DNA of 64,000 nt from Gandjariella thermophila (GTDB lineage Bacteria > Actinomycetota > Actinomycetes > Mycobacteriales > Pseudonocardiaceae). Positions 55,873 through 64,000 of this stretch are shown in pieces. The position numbers were made by a program, and so were the translations under genes. Position 1 is the stretch's first letter; each line of letters begins with the position of its first letter. The notes beneath the pieces are model-generated. The model did not search any database and was not told the origin of the DNA. It saw nothing but the letters and a program-made list of their open reading frames with translations. The stretch lies in NCBI RefSeq assembly GCF_005405885.1, contig NZ_BJFL01000027.1, positions 16,927-80,926 of the forward strand, written 5' to 3'.

Positions 55873-57492
55873 TTACCCGGCGGCCACGCGCTCGGGCGCC
55901 GGGCCGGCCTGGTCGCCGGCGTATCGGGCGCGCAGCGCCTTCTTGTCCGGCTTGCCGAGCCCGGTCACCGGCAGCGAGTCCGCCACGACGACCCGCTTGG
56001 GGGCGTGCACCGGACCCTTGCGCTCGCGCACCGCCGAGGTGATCTCGCCGGTCAGCCGCTCGGCGGACGCGGCGTCGCGCGGGGTGTCCTCGCGGAGGAC
56101 GACGACCGCGGTCACCGCCTCGCCCCATTTCTCGTCGGGGGTGCCGATCACGGCCACCTGCGCGACCGCGGGATGCTCGGCGACCACGTCCTCGACCTCG
56201 CGCGGGAAGACGTTGAACCCACCGGTGACGATCATGTCCTTGACCCGGTCGACGATGAACCAGAAGCCGTCCTCGTCCTCGCGGGCGACGTCGCCGGTGT
56301 GCAGCCAGCCGTCCCGGAAGGTCTCGGCGGTGACCTCGGGCAGGTTCCAGTAGCCGGCCGCGAGCAGCGGCCCGGCCACGCAGATCTCGCCGGGTTCGCC
56401 CACCGGCACCGGGTTGCCGTCCTGGTCGAGCAGCGCGGTGCGCAGGAACGCGGACGGGCGCCCGCAGGAGGACAGCCGCTTGTCGTCGTGGTCCCGCCTG
56501 GCCAGGTAGCTGATCACCATGGGGGCCTCGGACTGGCCGTAGTACTGCGCGAAGATCGGCCCGAACCGGTCGATCGCCTCGCGCAGCCGGACCGGGTTGA
56601 TCGACGCCGCCCCGTAGTACACGGTCCGCAGCGAGGACAGGTCGCGGGTGCGCGAGTCCGGGTGGTCCAGCAGCGCGTACAGCATGGTCGGCACCAGCAT
56701 GGTGGCGGTGATCCGCTGCTCCTCGATGGTGCGCAGCACCTCGGCCGGGTCGAACCTGGGCAGCACGACCAGGGAGCCGCCCTTCATCAGGGTCGGTGCG
56801 AAGAACGCGGCGCCGGCGTGCGATAGCGGCGTGCAGATGAGGAACTTCGGCGACTCCGGCCACTCCCATTCGGCGAGTTGGATCTGCGTCATGGCCGCCA
56901 TCGAGGAGGCGGTGCCCACGACGCCCTTGGGCTTGCCGGTGGTTCCGCCGGTGTAGGTGATCGAGACGACGTGGTCGGGCGGCAACTCCGCGGCGACCAG
57001 CGGTTTCGGCTGGTACGCCGCGGCCACCGCGGTGAGGTCCCGGCCCACGTGGGCCAACTCGTCCGGCACCGGCCCGATGGTGAGCACCTGGGCGAGCCCC
57101 GGAACCCGGTCGAGCAGGCCGAGCGCGCGCTCGACGAAGGCCGGGACCGGGTCGATGATCAGGGTCGTGATGCCCGCGTCGTTGAGGATGTACGCGTGGT
57201 CGTCGAGTGAGCCCAGCGGGTGCAGCGAGGTCCGCCGGGAGCCGTGGATCTGGCCGGCGCCAATGATCAGCAGCACCTCGGGACGGTTGAGGGAGAGCAG
57301 GGCCACGGGCGCGCCGGTGCCGGCGCCGAGCGCGTCGAAAGCCTGGGCGTACTGGCTGATCCGAGCGGCCGTCTCGGCGCCCGTCATGGTGGTCTCGCCG
57401 AGTACCAGCACCGGCCGGTCCCGGTGGCGGTTGAGGGCGGCGATGGTCAGGTGACCGAGGTGGTTCGGAAGCCGCATCGCTTCGTCGTTCAT
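55873..57492 (-). CDS. FadD-type acyl-CoA ligase
   Basis: The protein has 539 residues and belongs to the adenylate-forming family: P-loop ITYTGGTTGKPKGV (A3), YYGQSEAPM (A5), GWLHTGDVAREDEDGFWFIVDRVKDMIVTGGFNVFP (A7/A8) and the catalytic Lys in GLGKPDKKALRARY (A10). It activates a fatty or aromatic acid to its CoA thioester. No beta-oxidation gene is adjacent. It lies 161 bases downstream of the AfsR-like gene on the same strand. Confidence 0.93.
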   Translation of the reverse strand: MNDEAMRLPNHLGHLTIAALNRHRDRPVLVLGETTMTGAETAARISQYAQAFDALGAGTGAPVALLSLNRPEVLLIIGAGQIHGSRRTSLHPLGSLDDHAYILNDAGITTLIIDPVPAFVERALGLLDRVPGLAQVLTIGPVPDELAHVGRDLTAVAAAYQPKPLVAAELPPDHVVSITYTGGTTGKPKGVVGTASSMAAMTQIQLAEWEWPESPKFLICTPLSHAGAAFFAPTLMKGGSLVVLPRFDPAEVLRTIEEQRITATMLVPTMLYALLDHPDSRTRDLSSLRTVYYGAASINPVRLREAIDRFGPIFAQYYGQSEAPMVISYLARRDHDDKRLSSCGRPSAFLRTALLDQDGNPVPVGEPGEICVAGPLLAAGYWNLPEVTAETFRDGWLHTGDVAREDEDGFWFIVDRVKDMIVTGGFNVFPREVEDVVAEHPAVAQVAVIGTPDEKWGEAVTAVVVLREDTPRDAASAERLTGEITSAVRERKGPVHAPKRVVVADSLPVTGLGKPDKKALRARYAGDQAGPAPERVAAG

Positions 57493-57653
57493 GGCAGTCC
57501 TTCCGACTCATCCGGCGCGCCACCGGCACGCTCCGTCCGACCCACCCGCCCGAAACTAGAACACGTTATCCAAGCGAGCAACGACTGATCTCGGATGCGT
57601 GGGAGGAACTGGTCGGCGTAAGACTGTAACAGATACTAGCGATATGCCCGGAG

Positions 57654-59792
57654 TCACGGTGCTGGCGGGGACGCGGTCTCCGCACCCGGCTCGCCGGTCG
57701 CCAGGGCGTAGTTGGCGGCCTCGTCCACGTCGAACCGCAGGCCGCGCTTGAAGGACTGGTCGAAGGCGCGGTCGCCGAGCGAGCGACGGGCGGTCGCCTC
57801 GCTGCGCTCCCGCGACTCGACCAGGTGCGGCGCACCGGCCTGCGGCTCCCCCATGGTCTGCCAGGTCGTCTGGGCCCCACCGAGCAGCACGGCCGCCCGT
57901 TCGCCGGCGCCCTCGGCGGCGGCCGTCCACGCCAGCATGTCGACGGCGAAGGCCATGCCCAGGACGTCATGGAAGATCTGCTTGATACGCAGGCATTCCC
58001 GCGCGTACTCGGCCGCCTGCCTCGGCCGGCCCCGGGTCCACTCCACCAGCGACAGCGCCCACAGCGCCCACGACCGTGCCCAGATGTCGCCGCGCCGCTC
58101 GCTGAGCGCCCGGCACCGCTGGCTGAGCGAGACGGCCCGATCGAAGTCACCCTGGCCGACCGCCGCATAGGCCAGCATCACCCAGCCGGTGGCCGCGATC
58201 GCGCCGAACTGGTCCAGCGCCTCGTGCCGTTCCAGGCTGTGGGTCAGCAGCGGCTCGGCCTCCGCCAGGTCACCGCGGGCCAGTGCGGCCAGCCCGCGGA
58301 TCTGGGTCACGTAGGCCAGCGTCGACTCGTCGCCGGACTCGCGGGCCAGGTCCCGAGCCTCGTCGAGCATCCGCACCGCGGACGGGTTGTCGCCCTGGAA
58401 CGTCGTGATGAAGCTGTTCACCCACAGCGCCGTGGCCCGCTCACCGCTGGGTTCGGTGTCCAGTTCCAGCCCGCGCTCGAGCCAGTAGCAGCCCTCGGCG
58501 ACGTAACCGCAGGCCAACCAGTAGAACCACAGCGTGGCCGCCATGCGGAGCCCGGCCCGGACCTCACCCGGGGTGGACAGGCAGTAGCTCAACGCGGCAC
58601 GCAGGTTGGCGTGGTCTCGCCGCAGGCGGGTGAACCAGGCCACCTGGTGCGGGCCGAACCACTCGGCGTCCCCCTGCCGCGCCAGGTTCAGGTACCAGTT
58701 CCGGTGCCGCCGGCGCAGTTCGGCCTCCTCGCCGGTCTCCCGCAGCCGTTCCAGCCCGAACTGGCGCACCGTGTCCAGCAACCGGTACCGCGCCTGCCCG
58801 CCGTGTTCCTCCCGGAGCAGCACCGACTTGTCGATCAGCCCGTTCACCAGGTCGAGGACCGCCTCCGCGTGGATGTCCCCACCCGCGCAGACATCCTCCG
58901 CCGCGGCGAGGTCGAAGGCACCGGAGAACACCGACATCCGCTCCCACATGCGCCGCTCCGCGTCCTCGCAGAGCTGGAAGCTCCAGCTCAACGTCGCGTA
59001 GAGGCTACGGTGCCGCTCCGTCGGGCCCCGGAAGCCGGGAAGCAGCAGGCGCGCGTGGTCGTCCAGCCGGGAGGCGAGCACGTCCAGCGGGAAGATCCGC
59101 AGCCGCGCCGCGGCCAGTTCGATCGCCAGCGGCAGGCCGTCCAGCTGGTGGCACAGCCGGGCCACGGTGGCCTCGTTCCGCGGCGTGATGCGGAATCCCG
59201 CGGCCGCCGCGTGCGCACGCTCGGCGAACAGCGCCACGGCGTGGTTCTCCGAACTCCTTCGGAACGAACCCATCCACTCCGGATCCGGTGCCTCCAGCGG
59301 GCCCACCGGCAGGATCTGCTCGCCCGCGACGCCCAGCACCTCCCGGCTGGTCACCAGGACCCGCAGCTTCGGCGCGGCGCGCAGCAACGTGCTCACCATC
59401 TCGGCGCACTCGGCGGACACCCGCTCGCAGTTGTCCAGCACCAGCAGCAGCCGCTTCGCGCGCAGGTAGCCGACCAGCACGTCCATCGGGTCACGGGTGG
59501 ACTGCTCGCCGACGCGCAGCGCCTGAACAACGGTGTGCGCCAGCAGCGCCCGGTTCTGCAGCGGTGCCAGGTCGACGAACCACACGCCGTCCCGGCACGT
59601 GTCGGCCACCTGCCGGGCCGCGCGCAGCGCCAAACGCGTTTTGCCCACGCCACCGGGTCCGATGAGCGTGACCAGCCGTGAAGAACGGAGCAGCTCTTCC
59701 GCCGTGGCCAACTCGGCCCGGCGATTCACGAAACTACTCAGCTCTCCCGGCAGGTTGACGGCCCGCCGGGATGTGCTCCGAGCCACGACCAC
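57654..59792 (-). CDS. AfsR/LuxR-type NB-ARC/TPR regulator without DNA-binding domain
   Basis: The protein has 712 residues. The P-loop GPGGVGKTRLAL is near 44-55, Walker B is LLLVLDNCERV, followed by VLVTSREVLGV, GLPLAIELAAARLRIFP and winged-helix parts. Residues about 340-690 are TPR-like repeats, including AEPLLTHSLERHEALDQFGAIAATGWVMLAYAAVGQGDFDRAV. Neither a BTAD/OmpR domain at the start nor a LuxR helix-turn-helix at the end is present; the frame stops after a Pro/Ala tail. It may be a partner protein for a regulator, or it has lost its DNA-binding end. It is a paralogue of the gene at 1-1949 and divergent from the glucanase gene. Confidence 0.88.
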   Translation of the reverse strand: MVVARSTSRRAVNLPGELSSFVNRRAELATAEELLRSSRLVTLIGPGGVGKTRLALRAARQVADTCRDGVWFVDLAPLQNRALLAHTVVQALRVGEQSTRDPMDVLVGYLRAKRLLLVLDNCERVSAECAEMVSTLLRAAPKLRVLVTSREVLGVAGEQILPVGPLEAPDPEWMGSFRRSSENHAVALFAERAHAAAAGFRITPRNEATVARLCHQLDGLPLAIELAAARLRIFPLDVLASRLDDHARLLLPGFRGPTERHRSLYATLSWSFQLCEDAERRMWERMSVFSGAFDLAAAEDVCAGGDIHAEAVLDLVNGLIDKSVLLREEHGGQARYRLLDTVRQFGLERLRETGEEAELRRRHRNWYLNLARQGDAEWFGPHQVAWFTRLRRDHANLRAALSYCLSTPGEVRAGLRMAATLWFYWLACGYVAEGCYWLERGLELDTEPSGERATALWVNSFITTFQGDNPSAVRMLDEARDLARESGDESTLAYVTQIRGLAALARGDLAEAEPLLTHSLERHEALDQFGAIAATGWVMLAYAAVGQGDFDRAVSLSQRCRALSERRGDIWARSWALWALSLVEWTRGRPRQAAEYARECLRIKQIFHDVLGMAFAVDMLAWTAAAEGAGERAAVLLGGAQTTWQTMGEPQAGAPHLVESRERSEATARRSLGDRAFDQSFKRGLRFDVDEAANYALATGEPGAETASPPAP

Positions 59793-59976
59793 ACGCTAGG
59801 CTTTTCTGGAAAAATGGTCAAAAAGATCTCGCCGGCCACGATTCCGTTCCGAAAAGGATCTGCCGGCGCCACGCCTTCTCCCGGACGTGCTGGGCACCCG
59901 GTACGCGCGGCGACCGGCGCGCCGATGACCACCGCGGTGCCGGGCGAGGACGGGCGGGCACGCCCGAACGGCTCAG

Positions 59977-59990
59977 TGAGAGCGCTCCCA
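59977..59990. promoter_or_regulatory. CebR-like LacI-family operator upstream of the glucanase gene
   Basis: TGAGAGCGCTCCCA differs at one base from the TGGGAGCGCTCCCA box bound by the cello-oligosaccharide repressor CebR in Streptomyces. It lies directly upstream of the -35 element of the GH16 gene, so expression should respond to glucan breakdown products. Confidence 0.7.
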
Positions 59991-59998
59991 TCCAGACC

Positions 59999-60027
59999 TT
60001 GACCGGCCGGCCGGCCCGGACAACACT
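59999..60027 (+). promoter_or_regulatory. Candidate promoter of the glucanase gene
   Basis: TTGACC, 17 bases, AACACT. The spacing is ideal and the -35 is strong; the -10 is weak. The operator at 59977-59990 sits eight bases before it. The leader to ATG 60099 would be about 65 bases. Confidence 0.45.
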
Positions 60028-60098
60028 CTCCGGCAGAACAGAGGTATAGACCATTAAGCAGGCCGGCAATCGATCCTCGACGAGGCGGGAGGTCGCAG

Positions 60099-61364
60099 AT
60101 GGGTTCGCGGAGCGGATTACGGCGGTGGCGCACCGCGCCGGTGGCACTGGCACTGGCCATCGGCGCGACGGGAGCGGCGGTCGGTGTGGCCGGGCAGGTG
60201 CTCTCCGCGGCGCCCGCGGCCGCGGCGGGCGCACCCGCGTCCTGGCGGCTCACCTGGTCCGACGAGTTCACAGGACAAGGCGGGACGGCACCGGACGCCA
60301 GCCGCTGGCGGTACGACACCGGCGGTGGCGGCTGGGGCAACGCCGAACTCGAGTACTACACCGGCAACCGGAACAACTCCTACCTGGACGGCGCCGGGAA
60401 CCTCGTCATCCAGGCCCGGCAGGACGACGCCGCCCAGTACTCCTGCTGGTACGGCACCTGCCGGTACACCTCGGCGCGCCTGCTCACCGCCGGCACGTTC
60501 AGCCAGGCCTACGGGCGGTTCGAGGCCCGCATCCAGATCCCGCGCGGGCAGGGGATGTGGCCGGCGTTCTGGGCCCTCGGGAACAACATCGGCAGCGTGG
60601 GCTGGCCGGCCTCCGGCGAGATCGACGTGATGGAGAACATCGGCCGCGAGCCGGCCAGCGTGCACGGCAGCCTGCACGGCCCGAGCTTCGACACCACGAG
60701 CACCTACACGCTGCCCGGCGGCGCGTTCGCGGACGGCTTCCACACCTTCGCCGCCGACTGGTACCCCGACCACATCTCGTTCTCGGTGGACGGCCAGGTC
60801 TACGACACCCGGTACCGGGCGGCCTCGGGCTCCGGCTGGGTGTTCGACCACCCGTTCTTCCTGCTGCTCAACGTCGCCGTCGGCGGCAACTGGCCGGGCA
60901 GCCCGGACGGGTCGACGTCGTTTCCGCAGCGGATGCTGGTGGACTACGTGCGCGTCTACGCTCCGGCCAGCCCCACCACGGCGGCCACCGGCCAGATCAC
61001 CGGCATCGGCGGCAGGTGCGTCGACGTGAACGGGGCCAACACCGCGAACGGCACGGCGGTGCAGCTCTACGACTGCAACGGCACCGCGGCGCAGAACTGG
61101 ACGATGGGCACCGACGGCACGATCCGCGCGCTGGGTAAGTGCATGGACGTCACCGGCGCCGGCACCGCCAACGGCACGCCCGTGCAGCTCTACGACTGCA
61201 ACGGCACCGGCGCGCAACAGTGGCTGGTGGAGTCGAACGGGCAACTGTTCAACCCGAACTCCGGCAGATGCCTGGACGCCACGAACAACAGCTCCGCCAA
61301 CCTCACCCGGCTGCAGGTCTGGGACTGCTACGGCAGCGGCAACCAGACCTGGAACGTGCCGTAA
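60099..61364 (+). CDS. Secreted GH16 endo-beta-1,3-glucanase with ricin-type lectin domain
   Basis: The protein has 421 residues. A signal peptide with a twin Arg (LRRWRTAP...) and hydrophobic core ends at AAPAAAAGA (about 42). The GH16 catalytic domain (about 45-290) has WSDEFTG at its start and the catalytic GEIDVMENIG (nucleophile and acid/base Glu) plus HSLHGP-like GSLHGPSF. The C-terminal ricin/CBM13 domain (about 298-421) has three repeats with GGRCVDVNGANT, GKCMDVTGAGT and SGRCLDATNNS, each with a QxW-type core. It hydrolyses laminarin-like fungal or plant beta-1,3-glucan outside the cell. GGGAGG precedes the ATG. Confidence 0.96.
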   Translation: MGSRSGLRRWRTAPVALALAIGATGAAVGVAGQVLSAAPAAAAGAPASWRLTWSDEFTGQGGTAPDASRWRYDTGGGGWGNAELEYYTGNRNNSYLDGAGNLVIQARQDDAAQYSCWYGTCRYTSARLLTAGTFSQAYGRFEARIQIPRGQGMWPAFWALGNNIGSVGWPASGEIDVMENIGREPASVHGSLHGPSFDTTSTYTLPGGAFADGFHTFAADWYPDHISFSVDGQVYDTRYRAASGSGWVFDHPFFLLLNVAVGGNWPGSPDGSTSFPQRMLVDYVRVYAPASPTTAATGQITGIGGRCVDVNGANTANGTAVQLYDCNGTAAQNWTMGTDGTIRALGKCMDVTGAGTANGTPVQLYDCNGTGAQQWLVESNGQLFNPNSGRCLDATNNSSANLTRLQVWDCYGSGNQTWNVP

Positions 61365-61464
61365 CACCGCCGTCCCGGCCGAGCGGCACGCGCGCGGCGG
61401 CCGGCGCGCCGCGATCGCTCCCGGCCGGCCCGGGGAGGCGTTCGCCGGCGCGCCGGCCGTGGCG

Positions 61465-62060
61465 TCAGACCGCGGGCGTGTGGTGCGCCGCCCCGTCGCC
61501 CGCCACGACGTAGCTGCGGGCTCCGGCGATCCCGACCGGGGCGTCCCCGGCCACGGTCACCCGGTGCAGCCGGCGAGGCAGGTCGCCATAGTCGTCCGGC
61601 GCGTAGTGCTGGGTGCCGCGGTTGTCGAACACGACACCCACCGCCTCCAGTCCGAACTCGACATTGCCCTGCGCCGTGCGCCACGGCAGCAACGCGTACT
61701 GCTGGAACACGGTGAAGCCGGCGATGACCTCCTCGCGCGGCCTGGTCCGGGCCCACTCGATCGCCTTGGCCACGCCGGTGACGAAGGTTCGTGTCGTGTT
61801 CGGGTTCTGCGCGATGAACTTCCTGGTGAGCACGTAGCCGCCGCGGTGAAGCTGCCCAGCAGCTCGAAGTCGTTGAACAGCTGGCGGATGCCACCGTTCG
61901 CCAGCGCCCTGTCGCGCAGGATGTCACCGAGCACGCCGACGTCGATCCGCCGCTGGCGCAGCGACTGCTCCGTGTTGACCGGCGGCACCACCAGCGGCTC
62001 CACCTTCGCGATCTCCTCGACGGTCTCGTCGCGAAGTGGCCACCGGTAGTCCTTTGCTGA
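61465..62060 (-). pseudogene. Composite scar of a sulfonate-utilisation operon (SsuA + SsuB + TauD pieces)
   Basis: Reading on the reverse strand, a SsuA-like binding protein lacking its N-terminus (ETVEEIAKVEPLVVPPVNTEQ ... NDFELLGSFTA) changes frame near 61845 by the equivalent of one missing base. It continues as YVLTRKFIAQNPNTTRTFV ... REEVIAGF. This runs in frame into the Q-loop of an ABC ATPase (VFQQYALLPWRTAQGNVEFGLE), then in frame into the C-terminus of a TauD-type dioxygenase (DNRGTQHYAPDDYGDLPRRLHRVTVAGDAPVG), ending at 61465. So three consecutive genes of a sulfonate uptake and desulfonation operon were collapsed by deletions into one small open frame. None can be functional. Confidence 0.8.
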
Positions 62061-62072
62061 CGGGATGGAGAA

Positions 62073-62801
62073 ATGCTGAAGAAACCGTTGCCGGCGCGGC
62101 TCGAGGAGCGCGCGCGTCCGTGGCTGGCACCGGAGCGAAGAGGAACTGTCGTTCGGGCGGAAACCGGCCGGAACGTGGTTTCGGAGAGCGATCAGCGAGC
62201 GGCGAGACAGGTGGCGCTCGGCTGCCGCCGCAGATCGACGTGCAGGCGGGAGCCGAGGCTGATCGTCACCAGCAGCCGAGACGGCCGTGTGTACACATTG
62301 GACGACCGTCCGGCCATGGACGTCTACCTGGAACGGCTCGGCGCACCACCCGAGGCGTACACCGATCCCGCCGCCTTCACCAGGTTCGCGCTTCCCCGGC
62401 CGCTGGGCGTGCAACGGCGCAGCGGCGTCGAACCCCACAACATGAGCACGGAGATGGACATCGAGGGCCGCTCGATCGGTGGTGGCGGTGCCATCGACCC
62501 CGGTGGCCTGGTGTGGGCCATGACCGGTGACGAGACCTCGATCCTGGCCGCCACCGACGCCGCCTGCACCGAGGTACTCGCCGGGCTGGGTGAGCGCGAT
62601 CCCGTGGGCCTGCTGACGTTCAGTTGCGCCGCGCCCCGGCCGGTCCTCGGGTCCGACGGCATCCAGCGGGAGAACAGGCGAATCGCCAAACACGCCGACG
62701 GGCTGCCCTACGCCGGCTTCTACACCTACGGGGAGATCGCCCGCACCCGCGGCATCGACGGGTTCCACAACCAGACGCTCACCGTGCTGGCTTTGGGCTG
62801 A
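62073..62801 (+). pseudogene. FIST sensor protein reduced to its C-terminal domain
   Basis: Residues from about 57 onward match the end of FIST_N and a full FIST_C domain: GRVYTLDDRPAMDVYLERLGAP, GGGAIDPGGLVWAMTGDE and the typical ending YAGFYTYGEIARTRGIDGFHNQTLTVLALG. FIST proteins are usually about 380-400 residues and sense small ligands for signal output. The N-terminal 200 residues are missing. The first 55 codons of this frame have no family similarity and run next to the sulfonate-operon scar, so the gene was probably truncated by the same event. A short FIST_C-only protein cannot be excluded. Confidence 0.65.
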
Positions 62802-62945
62802 ACGGCCCCGCGAAGCCGCGCCCGCGCGCGGATCGTCACCGTCCGTAGCATGGCATGTCGGTGGACGCGGGCGGGTACCGCGCAGAAGTGAAACACCTCG
62901 ACGCGCGGGGATGAGCACTGTGGGCGCCGCGGCAGACGTCAGTCC

Positions 62946-63026
62946 CGCGAGGCCGCTCAGTTGGTCATCGACACGTACGGCGAGGAGGACCTGCGGCGTG
63001 CCGCCGACGAGGGTGCGCGGAGGTAA
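62946..63026 (+). other. Possible short coding fragment
   Basis: The frame reads REAAQLVIDTYGEEDLRRAADEGARR then TAA. The bias and helical pattern look like real protein sequence, but no start codon or clear upstream part exists. It may be the end of a lost small gene. The rest of 62802-63062 shows nothing definite. Confidence 0.3.
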
Positions 63027-63062
63027 TCCGGTGGCGCACCGGGGAGGAGCGGAGGTGGGGCG

Positions 63063-64000
63063 ATGGGTGTGCATGGAGCGCGCCAGCGCGTCCGGCGAGC
63101 AAACCGCAGGCTGCGTCGCTCGGTCCGGGAGCAGCTCGTCTGCGAGACGGTCCGCATGGTTCCTCGGCTGCTGCGCCACCCGGTGTGGCGGCAGGTGGAC
63201 CCGGACCAGGGCGGCGGTCAGGGCGTGCTGCTCGTTCCCGGTTTCGGCCTCGGCGACCGCAGTCTCACGCTGACCAGCACCTGGCTGCGGGCGCGCGGCT
63301 ACCACCCGGCCGCGGCGCGGATCGGCCTCAACGTCGGTTGCACCATGGAGCTGGTCGAGCGCATCGAGGCACGGCTCGCGGAACACGCCGAGGCCACCGG
63401 GCGGCGGGTGATCGTCCTCGGGCAGAGCCGCGGCGGCTGGCTCGGCCGCCTGGCGGCGGTTCGCCGCCCGGACCTGGTGCGCGGTCTGGTGATGCTGGCC
63501 AGTCCGGTGCTCAATCCGGTCGGTGTGCGCTCGAACGCCGTGCGCCTGGCCCGCCTGCTGGCGTGGCTCGCCGGCCTGGGCCTGCCCGGTGTGCTGGATG
63601 CCGACTGCCTGTCCGGCGACTGCTCCCGAGCCACGCTGCGCGCGCTCGCGGAATCTCTCCCGCCGAGTGTCCCGGCGCTGTCGGTGTACTCCCGGCTGGA
63701 CGGCATCGTGCCCTGGCGGTTGTGCCTCGATCCCTCTGCCAGGTGCGTGGAGGTGCGCAGCACGCACACCGGAATGGGTCTCGACCCGGACGTCTACACC
63801 GCGGTGCAGCCCACGCTGGCCGCGTGGGCGGCGACCGATCCGTTAGCCGCCGGCCGCACCACGCGTAGTAACACGCCTCCTTACCTTCTTCCTGTGTCGC
63901 TCGGGGCCGGTCGTAGGGTTCCGACGACCCAGGGGTGCCGGGTATGGCTTCCATGCCTCCGCCAGCGATGGCCCAGGGGGATTGGCCGCCCGGCATCCCA
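63063..64000 (+). CDS. Alpha/beta hydrolase (no stop inside the window)
   Basis: The frame from ATG 63063 (GGAGGTGG upstream) encodes a lipase/esterase-like hydrolase: LLVPGFGLGD oxyanion region, nucleophile S122 in VLGQSRGGW, D213 in YSRLDGIVPW and H235 in VRSTHTGMG. The family core ends at about residue 262 (near 63848). After that the frame has no stop to the window edge, but codon use changes (TTA at 63843, CCT CCT TAC CTT CTT), and TAG/TAA occur in another frame at about 63864-63872. A frame error near 63840 may hide the true stop. There is no signal peptide. Confidence 0.75.
   Translation, partial: MGVHGARQRVRRANRRLRRSVREQLVCETVRMVPRLLRHPVWRQVDPDQGGGQGVLLVPGFGLGDRSLTLTSTWLRARGYHPAAARIGLNVGCTMELVERIEARLAEHAEATGRRVIVLGQSRGGWLGRLAAVRRPDLVRGLVMLASPVLNPVGVRSNAVRLARLLAWLAGLGLPGVLDADCLSGDCSRATLRALAESLPPSVPALSVYSRLDGIVPWRLCLDPSARCVEVRSTHTGMGLDPDVYTAVQPTLAAWAATDPLAAGRTTRSNTPPYLLPVSLGAGRRVPTTQGCRVWLPCLRQRWPRGIGRPAS
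63944..64000 (+). CDS. Possible start of the next gene (partial)
   Basis: ATG 63944 opens a Met/Pro-rich N-terminus (MASMPPPAMAQGDWPPGIP), like the disordered starts of small actinobacterial membrane proteins. Only 19 codons are visible and it overlaps the open hydrolase frame. Confidence 0.3.
   Translation, partial: MASMPPPAMAQGDWPPGIP

Noticed and set aside
61373..61460. GC-only palindromes after the glucanase gene as a terminator
   Set aside because: Several overlapping GGCCGG/CCGGCGCGCCGG repeats exist, but none forms a single convincing stem.
61557..63767. 736-codon reverse-strand frame over the FIST and hydrolase region
   Set aside because: Only its last part contains the SsuA-like residues; the rest is the complement of forward-strand genes.

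Overview
The window is about 70% GC, with strong G/C preference at third codon positions, GTG starts and many overlapping (ATGA/GTGA) gene junctions. Gene families include KatG/FurA, AfsR-like ATPases, a PknG-like kinase, a GarA-like FHA protein, HpnH, a CitA/CitB-type sensor pair and a mycobacterial-type PQQ locus. Together these indicate a soil actinobacterium, most likely of the Pseudonocardiales (Amycolatopsis-like). The order is my inference. No tRNA, rRNA, insertion sequence or CRISPR array was seen.

Layout. 1-3.8 kb: the 5' part of an AfsR/LuxR-type ATPase regulator, then an IclR regulator and an orphan DhaL subunit. 3.9-7.4 kb: katG-furA and a small zinc-knuckle-like protein. 7.6-16.3 kb: a compact one-strand cluster holding a trypsin-like protease with a STAND-like tail, a PknG-like kinase with rubredoxin and TPR parts, a vWA/zinc-ribbon protein, a four-helix GlnX-like membrane protein, a GlnH-like solute-binding lipoprotein and a Trypco1 (CU044_2847-type) protein. 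This joins the mycobacterial PknG-GlnX-GlnH sensing architecture to protease/vWA/Trypco modules known from predicted conflict systems. It is the best candidate in the window for a little-described system. 16.3-25.1 kb: small proteins, AraC, a TetR/MFS pair, orphan hpnH, a LuxR regulator and threonine synthase. 25.2-31.7 kb: an acyltransferase-SGNH protein, DedA, a decayed permease/amidohydrolase/M20 peptidase operon and LysE. 32.3-37.6 kb: an NMT1-type ABC importer divergent from a CitA/CitB-like two-component system. 37.6-43.2 kb: an EndoV-like pseudoenzyme, methyltransferases, an FHA protein, a sigma/Ada scar and a DUF4185 protein.

43.6-49.5 kb: the PQQ block, made of a cupredoxin-like protein, a PQQ alcohol dehydrogenase carrying the lanthanide-type Asp-Tyr-Asp signature, pqqA-B-C-D-E and a MntP-like transporter translationally coupled to pqqE. 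The cofactor genes and their client enzyme are co-oriented and probably co-transcribed. 49.6-57.5 kb: beta-carbonic anhydrase, Sir2, P450, the three-gene proton-translocating transhydrogenase and an acyl-CoA ligase. 57.6-64 kb: a second AfsR-like ATPase, a secreted GH16-ricin glucanase behind a CebR-like operator, a composite scar of a sulfonate-utilisation operon (binding protein + ABC ATPase + TauD pieces), a FIST_C remnant, and a lipase-like hydrolase running off the edge.

A recurring oddity is the number of genes that look like two ends joined over a missing middle, often with a frame change equivalent to one missing base. These occur near 23.2, 28.7-30.9, 40.7 and 61.5-62.3 kb. They are either real genome decay or an assembly artefact; raw reads would decide.
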